Assembly: GCA_937892105.1 (NCBI GenBank)
Contig: CALAUZ010000078.1
Location: forward strand, 1-12,107
DNA: 12,107 bases
Origin: an uncultured Fretibacterium sp.
GTDB lineage: Bacteria; Synergistota; Synergistia; Synergistales; Aminobacteriaceae
Direction of reading: 5' to 3'
The notes beneath the pieces were generated by a model, which did not search any database, had not been told where the DNA came from, and saw only the letters and a program-made list of their open reading frames with translations. Position numbers and translations under genes: made by a program. Below, in pieces: positions 5,999 through 12,107 of this stretch. Position 1 is the stretch's first letter. Each line of letters opens with the position of its first letter.

Positions 5999-6838
5999 TT
6001 AATTCCTCCATTTATTCATTATCTCGGCTATTGAGTATATATCGTCTGCCTCATGCTTCACAGGCAAGTTATTCACCTTGATTGTACCCGTTGCACTTGG
6101 CCCGGCATGCTCTAACTTTAAAAGCTCTACGGCTACATCTGAGGCAAATTCTCCCGTCTCATACTTAGCCTTATTAATCACTTCCGCTCGGTAGGGGGTA
6201 TAGAGTTCATCAAGCTCCCGCATTCTCTCCCGTTCTGCCCTAACTCCTTCACGATAAAGCGCACTATCTTCAATTGCTCTCGTCTCGGGGTGTTCTTCTT
6301 CCTCCTGAATATCTGCCTCCGTAGCTTCTACGTCTATCTCGTCGGCTAACCCATTCTCACAGCATTCTTCTGGCGATAACCATGACTCGGACTTCATTAA
6401 CTCAATAACTTCATCTTTAGGCTTCCCGCTTCGAACTGAATATATTCCGGCTATGTTATCCGTCAATTTATCCAGAATATCAGCTTCTTTCCGGAGATCA
6501 TCTGCATAACCTATTGTGAAGGTTAGGGGCTGGTGAATCATCATCATACTTCCCTGCATCATGGTTATTGTCTTTCCGGACATTGCTACTATTGACGCTC
6601 CAGAAGCTGCTATCCCGTCTATTATCACGTGAACGTCTTTATCTTTCAGGTAGTTATAGAGTGCTATGCTTTCAAAGACTTCTCCACCGTCAGAGTTTAT
6701 CCGCAAGGTGATATGTTCCGCACCTGAATCGGCTATCTGCTTGATAATACCGTTAGCCGTAAACCCTCGCATTATGAGCGAGTAGAGCAAGATTTCTAGG
6801 TCTTTGCTCCCTTCATTCTGATTAACAATCTGATACAC
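5999..6838 (-). CDS. ClpP-like prohead protease (lambda gpC role)
   Basis: A serine peptidase that matures the prohead, probably cutting scaffold and portal/capsid proteins. The N-terminal ~170 residues are a ClpP fold: ITLRINSDGGEVFESIALYN (43-62), the nucleophile Ser79 in GIAASGAS, His102 in MIHQP, and WLSPEECCENGLADEID (153-169). The acidic residue at the ClpP Asp position appears to be Glu151. Residues 170-279 are acidic then helical (AERERMRELDEL), the region that acts as scaffold in gpC/Nu3-type systems. The start is GTG 6838, the first start codon after an in-frame TAG, with only a weak ribosome site; no better start exists upstream, and the next ATG (residue 23) would cut the first strand. 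It follows the portal gene by 35 bases and precedes the D-like gene. Confidence 0.88.
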   Translation of the reverse strand: MYQIVNQNEGSKDLEILLYSLIMRGFTANGIIKQIADSGAEHITLRINSDGGEVFESIALYNYLKDKDVHVIIDGIAASGASIVAMSGKTITMMQGSMMMIHQPLTFTIGYADDLRKEADILDKLTDNIAGIYSVRSGKPKDEVIELMKSESWLSPEECCENGLADEIDVEATEADIQEEEEHPETRAIEDSALYREGVRAERERMRELDELYTPYRAEVINKAKYETGEFASDVAVELLKLEHAGPSATGTIKVNNLPVKHEADDIYSIAEIMNKWRN

Positions 6839-6873
6839 GCTATTTTCACGTCCATTCCACTAAATTAATGCAC

Positions 6874-8313
6874 TCATAATTTCCGCTTCTCTCGGATTAA
6901 TGCACTGCGCACTAAGTCCCAATCTTCGCCCGTCAATTCTCCGCACTCTCTCTGATACGTCGATAAATTATTCTCTATCTTCATCACACTAGCCTGAACT
7001 TCCTGCACGGGATTTAGCTGCCCTTGTGAAGGTCCTACCCATTCACACCAAGAATATAACTTTGCCGAGTAATCATCTTTCCAATATAGCGGTGCTTCTA
7101 TTCTGCCCAGAATAACAGCCTGCCTTAACCATAATTCATATATGGGCTGGCAAAATTCATCTGCAAACCATTTACGCCAATTCCTGAACACTTTCCACGC
7201 TTCTAAGAGTGCTCCCCTTGATGCACTATAACTCGCTGTAAAGTGCAGAAATAATAGCTCGGAAGGTATCCCTAAACATCCCCCTATTTGGTGCGCTAAG
7301 CTCTCTACAAAGTTCATGAAATTCTGGTTTGGTCGGCCAGGTGATATTGACGTTGCTTTCACTCCTTCAGGAAGTTCCATCATTGTGCCCGACATTTCCT
7401 GCATTGAGATATTCCCTAAACCGGGGACTTCTCCTAGCCCTTGTTCTACGGCATAATCTTCTTCCCCATAAGCTCCATCATCTCGGGCTTCATGCTCAAA
7501 GAATATCGCAAACATTCCGGATATCACTGCCGCCATTAATTCAGCTTCCGTGTAGCGACTTAACTGCTTTAATTGCTCTATCACGGGTGCTAAAAACGGC
7601 ACTCCCCTATGTTGCCCTATCCGTTCATGCTGGAAAATGTGATATATCTGCCTCTCTCCGCCATGAAATAATTCAACTCGTTCATGTTGTACCGGAGGCA
7701 ACCCCATAAGTTCACTATTAGGATTTCTATTCGCTATGTGATAGGCAACTACTTTCCCTTCCTTGTCAAGCTCTACACCTTCATCTATCAACGCATTGCT
7801 TACATTAAGGGGAGTTTGTAATCTCTCTGCCTCAATCATCTGGATACATAGTGAATAGACATTTCGGAATGTCCAGCTCTCTCGCGGGATAAATATAGCC
7901 TCGCCGTCTATTAATATGCTCTTTAGGGCTAAGCATTGAAGCTCATAAAAATTTAGTTCTTGGCCGTAATCTGCATTCTTCCCTGAAGCCCAATAATCAA
8001 ACTCACTCTCAGCTTTTGCGCTCCACAATGCAGCTTGTTCCTCACTCATACCGAGTAATGAAGGGTCTATTCTCACATTGAGCCTCAAACCGCTACCTAT
8101 TGCATTAAGGGCTATACGCTCTATTGCTCCCCTACCTAATGGGCCTCCGCCTGCATATAAATCTCGTGAACGTTCCCGCAATAACTCTACATTCTCTGAA
8201 ATATCTTCATGTGCTGATTTGCTTGACGTATACCACTTAATCAATGAAGGCTTTGATCGGGAAGCTCCATGTTCGGAATATCCTGAATTACTTATCCGCT
8301 TCGTATCTACCAT
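6874..8313 (-). CDS. Portal protein, lambda gpB-like
   Basis: The portal forms the dodecameric vertex ring through which DNA is pumped by terminase and to which the connector binds. This 479-aa protein fits the lambda portal family. It shows the N-terminal SRDLYAGGGPLGRGAIERIA region followed by NAIGSGLRLN, the central GEAIFIPRESW, IEAERLQTP and HERIGQHRGVPFLAPVIEQL, and the late SPGRPNQNFMNFVESLAHQI followed by GGCLGIPSELL and SASRGALLEAWKVFR. All are typical of this family, which averages about 480-530 aa. ATG 8313 is chosen over the in-frame GTG 8322 because AGGTG stands six bases before the ATG and would overlap the GTG. It follows the two-domain Lar-like gene by 22 bases, with terminase and gpW-like genes upstream as in lambda. 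Confidence 0.93.
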   Translation of the reverse strand: MVDTKRISNSGYSEHGASRSKPSLIKWYTSSKSAHEDISENVELLRERSRDLYAGGGPLGRGAIERIALNAIGSGLRLNVRIDPSLLGMSEEQAALWSAKAESEFDYWASGKNADYGQELNFYELQCLALKSILIDGEAIFIPRESWTFRNVYSLCIQMIEAERLQTPLNVSNALIDEGVELDKEGKVVAYHIANRNPNSELMGLPPVQHERVELFHGGERQIYHIFQHERIGQHRGVPFLAPVIEQLKQLSRYTEAELMAAVISGMFAIFFEHEARDDGAYGEEDYAVEQGLGEVPGLGNISMQEMSGTMMELPEGVKATSISPGRPNQNFMNFVESLAHQIGGCLGIPSELLFLHFTASYSASRGALLEAWKVFRNWRKWFADEFCQPIYELWLRQAVILGRIEAPLYWKDDYSAKLYSWCEWVGPSQGQLNPVQEVQASVMKIENNLSTYQRECGELTGEDWDLVRSALIREKRKL

Positions 8314-8335
8314 ATTTTGCACCTATCTTTCTCTA

Positions 8336-8794
8336 TTAGGCTCTCCTGTTCCATCTCTTTACGCTTTCTTTCCAATCCGTATAGTATTCCGTAGCGGCTT
8401 CACATCTCTCACACTCTACGCGATACATATCTTCATGTTCTTCATCAAGCGCATCAGCTCCTAAGACACTCGCCTTCCCTGAACAGAATGGGCAATTTAT
8501 AGCTCCCTTTTTCGCTCCTATTAACACGGGAGGTCTGCGCTTATTCCATAACGCTGTGGCTTCCTCATGATCCTCACATAACTTCGTGTGTATTCCGCAA
8601 GCCTCGCACTTTATCTCTATGAGGTCATATCCATCTGAAGTGTTTACGTGTTCAGTATGCCCAGGACCTCCACAGAATGGGCAACGTTTTACCCTCACAG
8701 TAACATGTTCATGAACTCTTTCGAACTTCACTCCAGGCATTATTTCTTCTACATGCAATATTTCTTCCTTACGGTCTACATATTCATTGCTCAT
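8336..8794 (-). CDS. Two-domain Lar-like zinc-ribbon protein
   Basis: This 152-aa protein has two copies of a zinc-ribbon domain like that of Lar (restriction alleviation) proteins. Copy one has CPFC at 38-41, CEAC at 63-66 and ends in WNKRR (83-87). Copy two has CPFC at 101-104, CERC at 128-131 and ends in WNRRA (148-152). The CxxC...CxxC...WN(K/R)R pattern is the hallmark of the family; Lar of the Rac prophage lowers type I restriction, but most relatives are untested. About 35 residues precede the first ribbon. ATG 8794 is used because GGGAGGT lies seven bases before it. The position between the gpW-like and portal genes is unusual, as lambda has no gene there. DNA or RNA binding or metal-dependent protein binding are possible roles. 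Confidence 0.8.
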   Translation of the reverse strand: MSNEYVDRKEEILHVEEIMPGVKFERVHEHVTVRVKRCPFCGGPGHTEHVNTSDGYDLIEIKCEACGIHTKLCEDHEEATALWNKRRPPVLIGAKKGAINCPFCSGKASVLGADALDEEHEDMYRVECERCEAATEYYTDWKESVKRWNRRA

Positions 8795-8835
8795 CAAATT
8801 ACCTCCCGTCTAGGCTGTATCTTCCCTTAATATCT

Positions 8836-9066
8836 TCATGTCGGCACTACTACCCTTATTCGCGAACGCTTTTGATTATTCTTTTGCCGCTCTAATTCCG
8901 CTATCTCATTATCAATGTCATTCAGCATGCTTCGTATCTTTGTTATGTCTGCCCTAGTTATCTTCATGCCTTCAATCTCTACACTTTGCCCGCTGCGTAA
9001 AACTTCATGCAGTGCCTTCAAGCAATCTTCTCTCTGCGCATAAAGTAATTCTAGATGTGTCATCAT
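8836..9066 (-). CDS. Head-tail connector, gpW-like
   Basis: A 76-aa protein, slightly longer than lambda gpW (68 aa), which binds the portal after packaging and retains DNA. The order of elements fits gpW: an N-terminal helix with LELLYAQREDCLKALHEVLR, a short hairpin SVEIEGMKITRADI (residues 29-42), then a second helix TKIRSMLNDIDNEIAELERQ. It is followed by a basic, probably disordered tail (KRSRIRVVVPT). Placement between the large terminase and portal is the lambda W position. Two ATGs are adjacent (9066 and 9063); AGGTG ends one base before the first, so the second is probably favoured. The gene opens a transcription segment after the terminator at 9089-9131. Confidence 0.82.
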   Translation of the reverse strand: MMTHLELLYAQREDCLKALHEVLRSGQSVEIEGMKITRADITKIRSMLNDIDNEIAELERQKNNQKRSRIRVVVPT

Positions 9067-9088
9067 TCACCTGCTTTCTTCCCCTAAT

Positions 9089-9131
9089 AAAAAAATATCC
9101 CCTGAGACCGTTCAAAAAATTCAGGAGATAT
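9089..9131 (-). terminator. Intrinsic terminator between large terminase and gpW-like genes
   Basis: On the minus strand ATATCTCCTGA (9131-9121) pairs with TCAGGGGATAT (9105-9095), eleven pairs with one G-U, around a 15-base loop. It runs directly into a tract of seven T (9095-9089). This is a clear rho-independent structure. It lies about 80 bases after the terminase stop and just before the gpW-like gene. Confidence 0.8.
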
Positions 9132-9160
9132 CTTTATAGTTAGTCATAACCTTATTTATT

Positions 9161-9166
9161 ATTATA
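9161..9166 (-). promoter_or_regulatory. Possible -10 box (TATAAT) upstream of the gpW-like gene
   Basis: A consensus TATAAT on the minus strand, 29 bases before the hairpin at 9095-9131. I see no good -35 at 16-18 bases. It is listed because the same order (TATAAT, leader, hairpin with seven T, gene) recurs before the capsid gene. Confidence 0.3.
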
Positions 9167-9210
9167 GCTTTAGAGCCATCTATACACATTGCTAATTATG
9201 CTGATTATCT

Positions 9211-11043
9211 TCATAGTAATTCTATCCTTCTTCGTATCATTCCAGCTGTTAAGGGCTTGTATATCTTATGTGGATTTTTTGGACTTGGCCGAACTTTCCC
9301 TTTATCTTTGCTCTGTATTTTCGGATTTAGTATCTCATATGCTCCCATTGCGTACACTCGGCAATCTAATGGCTCATTTCGTTTTATCCCGGGCTTCTTT
9401 TCCCAGTCTATCGTGTCCCTTCCAGATCGTCGCTTCATTATCATTCTTTCACTCAATAATCCCTTGAAATATACACTGTCATAGCCGCTCTTACTATCTT
9501 TCGGAAAATGGCAATATCCTGGCTCTCCCTTTTCGGCCTGTAGACGTGAAAATAGCATTCCTTTTAGGGTGCTTACTCCGAGAATGAATAACGGTATCTT
9601 TCGGCGATTATTTCGGGACGGCCCAGATACGCAAGGGTGCCCAAATGTCCCGCGTCCTACTATCGCGTATATATGTCGTCTCCCTCGCGTCTGCACAAAC
9701 TTATACACATTGTCCGTAAAATGACCTCCACTATCTACACATGCTGCAGCTACCCCTAATTCCGTGCCGTCTATCTTCGGCCAAGTTCGAGATAAATACT
9801 CATCCAGATTTTCCCATACTTCAGAGCCTCCAGGTGTCCCGTAGAATATCCGGTACTCTACTGCCCACGTCTCATAATTAGCTCCCCAGCCTAGCACCTC
9901 ACACTCTAATCTATTATCCTGTACGTCTATCCCAGCTGTTAATAATTGCACTCCTTCAGGCAATATCTTGTAATCTTCCGTCCGTGAGGTCACATTCTCT
10001 ACATCTATTGTCCCTTCCTTAAGCTCATAGGCTTCCCCTAAAACTGTATTCACCCAAACTTTCATCATTTCTTCTCCGCCGTTATACGCCTCATGATAAC
10101 CTTCTACTATTTCCGGCCAAGTTACCCACGGTGAAGCAAATGCATTCATGTGGAAGCCTCGTATTTTGCTTACTCCAAAAGAATTTTTCTCTGTGTAATC
10201 ATTATTTTCTTCCCCTTCTGAGTTTTCCCTTCTTTGAACTATCCATTTTCCTGCACCAGACTTCCAATCATGTTCATTACTTTCCTGCCCGCAGCTTATG
10301 CACCTCATTACGGGCATTACTTTATCTTTATAGATTATTTGCTCCCATGAATAAGGCTGATATTCTCCGCATTTAGGACAGGGCACACACCATTCTTCCT
10401 GTGTACTTAATGCAAAGGCCTTCTCTATTCGGGAACTTCCTTTTAGCTTAGGTGTTGAGACCTGAATTATTCGCCTATTCCAGAAATTCGTCGTCCGCTT
10501 CATTGCTAGGCTTAACGGGTCGCCTTCATCTTCCGCACTTCCGGGGTATCTATCTACCTCATCACATAGCAATATACGTATTGGCCGTGATGCTAAGCTC
10601 GCTGGGCTATTTGACCCTGTTATCGTGATTTGCCCGCCGGGAAAATTCTTGTGTAATAACGTATTCCCACCTATTCGGGAGCGTAAATCTACCTTACTGC
10701 TCAAACATGGCGTATCTCTCAGCATAGGGGCTAATCTGTCCTTGCTAAAATCCTCACCCATTTGCAACGTTGGCTGAAGCATTAATATCGGGGAAGGGTC
10801 TTTGTCTATGAAATAACCTATCACATTAAGAAGAAGTTCGGATTTTCCTACCTGTGCCGCAGTCATTATCACAACTCTCTCACTGAACTTCACTGCATCC
10901 ATCATTTCACGCTGATATTCTGCCCGTGAAGTTATCCATTTTCCTGGCTCTGCACTCGCTTCATTAGACAAATAACGATAATTATCTGCCCATTCACTAA
11001 CTGTGAGGTCTGGGGGAGGCAACCATATTTCAGAGTTATTCAT
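9211..11043 (-). CDS. terL: Terminase large subunit, GpA type
   Basis: The packaging motor and genome-cutting nuclease, 610 aa (lambda gpA is 641). The N-terminal ATPase has the variant Walker A TAAQVGKSE (61-69) and Walker B IRILLCDEVD (155-164). A GpA-type zinc site follows, with C222/C225 (CPKC) and C248/C251 (CISC). The C-terminal RNase H-like nuclease shows acidic residues D373 (GIDVQDNRLE), D437 (CVDSGG) and D560 (NEPLDCRVYA). FYGTPGGSEVWENLD and TRGRRHIYAIVGRG are further family landmarks. The start ATG 11043 follows GAGGAGAA closely and overlaps the stop of the 92-aa gene as ATGA, so translation is coupled. GpA-type enzymes usually belong to cos phages, suggesting cohesive-end packaging. 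An intrinsic terminator lies downstream. Confidence 0.96.
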   Translation of the reverse strand: MNNSEIWLPPPDLTVSEWADNYRYLSNEASAEPGKWITSRAEYQREMMDAVKFSERVVIMTAAQVGKSELLLNVIGYFIDKDPSPILMLQPTLQMGEDFSKDRLAPMLRDTPCLSSKVDLRSRIGGNTLLHKNFPGGQITITGSNSPASLASRPIRILLCDEVDRYPGSAEDEGDPLSLAMKRTTNFWNRRIIQVSTPKLKGSSRIEKAFALSTQEEWCVPCPKCGEYQPYSWEQIIYKDKVMPVMRCISCGQESNEHDWKSGAGKWIVQRRENSEGEENNDYTEKNSFGVSKIRGFHMNAFASPWVTWPEIVEGYHEAYNGGEEMMKVWVNTVLGEAYELKEGTIDVENVTSRTEDYKILPEGVQLLTAGIDVQDNRLECEVLGWGANYETWAVEYRIFYGTPGGSEVWENLDEYLSRTWPKIDGTELGVAAACVDSGGHFTDNVYKFVQTRGRRHIYAIVGRGTFGHPCVSGPSRNNRRKIPLFILGVSTLKGMLFSRLQAEKGEPGYCHFPKDSKSGYDSVYFKGLLSERMIMKRRSGRDTIDWEKKPGIKRNEPLDCRVYAMGAYEILNPKIQSKDKGKVRPSPKNPHKIYKPLTAGMIRRRIELL

Positions 11044-11315
11044 TTCTCCTCATTTGCTAACTCTATTCCACTCTGTAACATTCTCAACAGATCACTGTAA
11101 TACTCCAGGCATTCGGGTACAGTCTCAAAAATAACGTGATACTTCATCATGTGTGCCGCTATTAGTTCGTGTAGCTTCTTCGCTGTAGCTATTTTCTCCG
11201 GAGTAAACTCTGTATCGCCTCCTAATAAACTTGTTATTTTTTTTAGGGCTGTATCGCTTAACAATATCTCACTTACTAGTGCTATTACACTCTCTAATTC
11301 CTCATTCGTCATCAT
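11040..11315 (-). CDS. Unknown 91-92-aa protein between the terminase subunits
   Basis: I do not recognise this protein. It is predicted to be mostly helical: TNEELESVIALVSEILLSDT, ALKKITSLLG, a turn GGDTEFTPEKI, then IATAKKLHELIAAHMMKYHV and ECLEYYSDLLRMLQSGIELA. It is acidic, with one cysteine and no membrane segment. ATG 11315 (or the adjacent 11312) is chosen because GAAGGTG lies five (or eight) bases before it; in-frame GTGs further up lack such spacing. It overlaps the small terminase by 14 bases and the large terminase by four, so all three are probably made together. The position suggests a packaging accessory, such as a bridge between the subunits, but this is inference only. Confidence 0.72.
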   Translation of the reverse strand: MMTNEELESVIALVSEILLSDTALKKITSLLGGDTEFTPEKIATAKKLHELIAAHMMKYHVIFETVPECLEYYSDLLRMLQSGIELANEEK

Positions 11316-11622
11316 TATCACCTTCACTCATAAAATCTTCAGCTAATTCCTGTAACACTTCATTCACATTCGCCTGCACTATGCTCTCCACTTCAGAAGG
11401 CATATATTCTTTGCGGGATAACACTCCGGCTAACCTTACGGGCAAACTTAATAGCTTGCTTCTTACTCGGGAGGCTTGATCTGACCATTGTTTCGAGACT
11501 TCCTTACGCTTCACATATTCTGCTTGAAGTATGGCTAATTGCATCTCTTTCATGTCCGCCTGCGCATTAGTTAGCCTCGTTTTCGCTTCCACTAAATCAC
11601 TATTCGTTGTCTGGTTCATCAT
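11302..11622 (-). CDS. terS: Terminase small subunit, Nu1-like, short form without HTH
   Basis: This 106-aa protein resembles the C-terminal part of Nu1-type small terminases. It has a long helix LVEAKTRLTNAQADMKEMQL followed by AILQAEYVKRKEVSKQW, then SDQASRVRSKLLSLPVRLAG, where ..R.KLL.LP.RLA is the family hallmark, and an acidic end. The usual N-terminal winged helix that reads the cos site (about 60-70 residues) is missing: the frame begins with only a few residues before the helix, and the upstream DNA codes a Lar-like gene in another frame. ATG 11622 (or 11619) is preceded by AAGAAGG five (or eight) bases away. The order TerS-unknown-TerL supports the call. Site recognition may need another protein. 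Confidence 0.72.
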   Translation of the reverse strand: MMNQTTNSDLVEAKTRLTNAQADMKEMQLAILQAEYVKRKEVSKQWSDQASRVRSKLLSLPVRLAGVLSRKEYMPSEVESIVQANVNEVLQELAEDFMSEGDNDDE

Positions 11623-11842
11623 TATCACCTTCTTGCCCTACTATGGCTCTAACATGTGCTTTTATGCCCTTAATTTTTAGCCCTTTGCCGTCATTATTCC
11701 ACCATAAGGCTGCTAGTTCTTGCGTTATTGCCGGAGGGGTAAAGTGCAGGCATTCCCCTGAACAATGCACTCTGTGGCCGTCAAAGTAAATGAACTTTCC
11801 AGGTTTTCCGCAATGGGGACATGGTTTTAGTTCCTCACTCAT
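11600..11842 (-). CDS. Lar-like zinc-ribbon protein with variant second knuckle
   Basis: An 80-aa protein starting MSEELKPCPHCGKPGK, the typical Lar-family opening. The first knuckle is C8/C11. The second is C27-SGE-C31, with three rather than two residues between the cysteines. W48-NN follows where the family has WNRR, so the closing basic motif is changed. A basic stretch KGLKIKGIKAHVRA and an acidic tail EGDNDEPDNE follow, beyond the normal domain. ATG 11842 overlaps the stop of the preceding Lar-like gene (ATGAGTGA); an in-frame ATG four codons upstream is possible. It overlaps the small terminase start by about 20 bases. The tail and the linkage to a small terminase lacking a DNA-binding domain may be meaningful. 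Confidence 0.75.
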   Translation of the reverse strand: MSEELKPCPHCGKPGKFIYFDGHRVHCSGECLHFTPPAITQELAALWWNNDGKGLKIKGIKAHVRAIVGQEGDNDEPDNE

Positions 11843-12011
11843 GCACTCTCGCATTCCAGGATTTTATTGCCTCACCCTTCGTGTATTCTTCCGGGCCAGT
11901 TGCCTTACATGCTTCACACTCAACTCTATAATGCTTTCTCCAGCTATCTGCTACTATCACTAATTCGCTATTACTTCCGCAAAATGGGCATTCTATTAAC
12001 TCAGTCATCAT
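11835..12011 (-). CDS. Small Lar-like zinc-ribbon protein (58 aa)
   Basis: ATG 12011 (or the adjacent 12008) to TGA 11837-11835. The protein starts MMTELIECPFCGSN. Its knuckles are C8/C11 and C32/C35 (CEAC), and it closes with KSWNARV (W52). This is a complete minimal Lar-type domain with no extension. AGGAG lies five bases before the first ATG and eight before the second. The start overlaps the stop of the previous Lar-like gene, and the stop overlaps the start of the next, giving a chain of coupled zinc-ribbon genes. By family it may be an anti-restriction or nucleic-acid-binding accessory protein; this is untested for such short members. Confidence 0.8.
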   Translation of the reverse strand: MMTELIECPFCGSNSELVIVADSWRKHYRVECEACKATGPEEYTKGEAIKSWNARVHE

Positions 12012-12107
12012 TAGCTCTCCTATTCCAGTTCATTACACTTTCAGAGTGATTTGTTGAACAATATCTTGTTGGCAGTTTCGCTTTGCACTCGGAACATTCT
12101 ATGCAGT
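12001..12107 (-). CDS. Lar-like zinc-ribbon protein, C-terminal fragment at window edge
   Basis: The frame is open from the right edge to TGA at 12003-12001, giving 34 residues: CIECSECKAKLPTRY, then ...SVMNWNRRANDD. CSEC is the second knuckle and NWNRR the closing motif of the Lar-type domain, spaced as in the neighbours. The N-terminal half lies beyond 12107. Its stop overlaps the start region of the 58-aa Lar-like gene. Confidence 0.7.
   Translation of the reverse strand, partial: CIECSECKAKLPTRYCSTNHSESVMNWNRRANDD

Larger units (their letters stand above)
9067..9210. other. Non-coding gap between large terminase and gpW-like genes
   Basis: 144 bases with no coding sequence that I can support. 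It contains the TATAAT at 9161-9166, the terminator hairpin at 9095-9131 and the gpW-like ribosome binding site (AGGTG). Confidence 0.7.

Noticed and set aside
8314..8322. GTG 8322 as portal start
   Set aside because: This GTG is itself part of the AGGTG that is well spaced for ATG 8313.
9189..9484. Plus-strand frames with hydrophobic, membrane-like translations opposite the large terminase
   Set aside because: Hydrophobicity comes from reading the antisense of charged codons; no ribosome sites, and the minus strand encodes the conserved terminase C-terminus.
1..12107. tRNA genes, attachment sites, insertion sequences or integrase
   Set aside because: I looked for tRNA-like cloverleafs, transposase motifs and long terminal repeats and saw none; the prophage ends are outside the window.

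Overview
The window is part of a tailed-phage genome, most likely a prophage, covering most of the packaging, head and connector module and the start of a contractile-tail module. Nearly all genes lie on the minus strand, so the biological order runs from right (12107) to left (1). The host cannot be fixed from this sequence. The AT-leaning composition, strong Shine-Dalgarno sites (AGGAGG/GGTGA), lambda-type head genes and GRHRLMCGDA-type methylase suggest a bacterium, perhaps a gut-type anaerobe of the Negativicutes or Synergistota kind. That is a low-confidence inference.

Layout in transcription order. (1) 12107-11600: three consecutive small zinc-ribbon genes of the Lar/restriction-alleviation type, the first cut by the window edge. 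(2) 11622-9211: a short Nu1-like small terminase, an unknown 92-aa protein and a GpA-type large terminase, all overlapping. (3) 9210-9067: a gap with an intrinsic terminator preceded by a TATAAT box. (4) 9066-5999: gpW-like connector, a two-domain Lar-like protein, lambda-type portal, and ClpP-like prohead protease with a possible nested scaffold. (5) 5997-4369: gpD-like decoration protein with an acidic repeat tail, a second TATAAT/terminator leader, and the gpE-like major capsid protein. (6) 4369-3470: a beta-class DNA methyltransferase carrying a repeat-built, homopolymer-rich insertion in its N-terminal part. (7) 3457-2013: gpFII-like, gpZ-like and tail-terminator-like genes. (8) 1627-2011, plus strand: two small single-pass membrane proteins inserted against the direction of the operon. 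(9) 1578-1: a small tail-associated protein and a contractile tail sheath cut by the left edge.

The head order (TerS-TerL-W-portal-protease-D-E-x-FII-Z-U) is that of lambda, with the methyltransferase where FI would stand and a Lar-like gene between W and the portal. From the sheath onward the tail is of the myovirus type, so the phage is a lambda-head/contractile-tail mosaic. The methyltransferase and the five Lar-type domains suggest heavy investment in surviving host restriction. The most unusual feature is the methyltransferase insertion: runs of 6-7 identical bases, four 27-bp repeats and G-quadruplex-forming repeats, all upstream of the catalytic motif. This arrangement could make the enzyme phase-variable.
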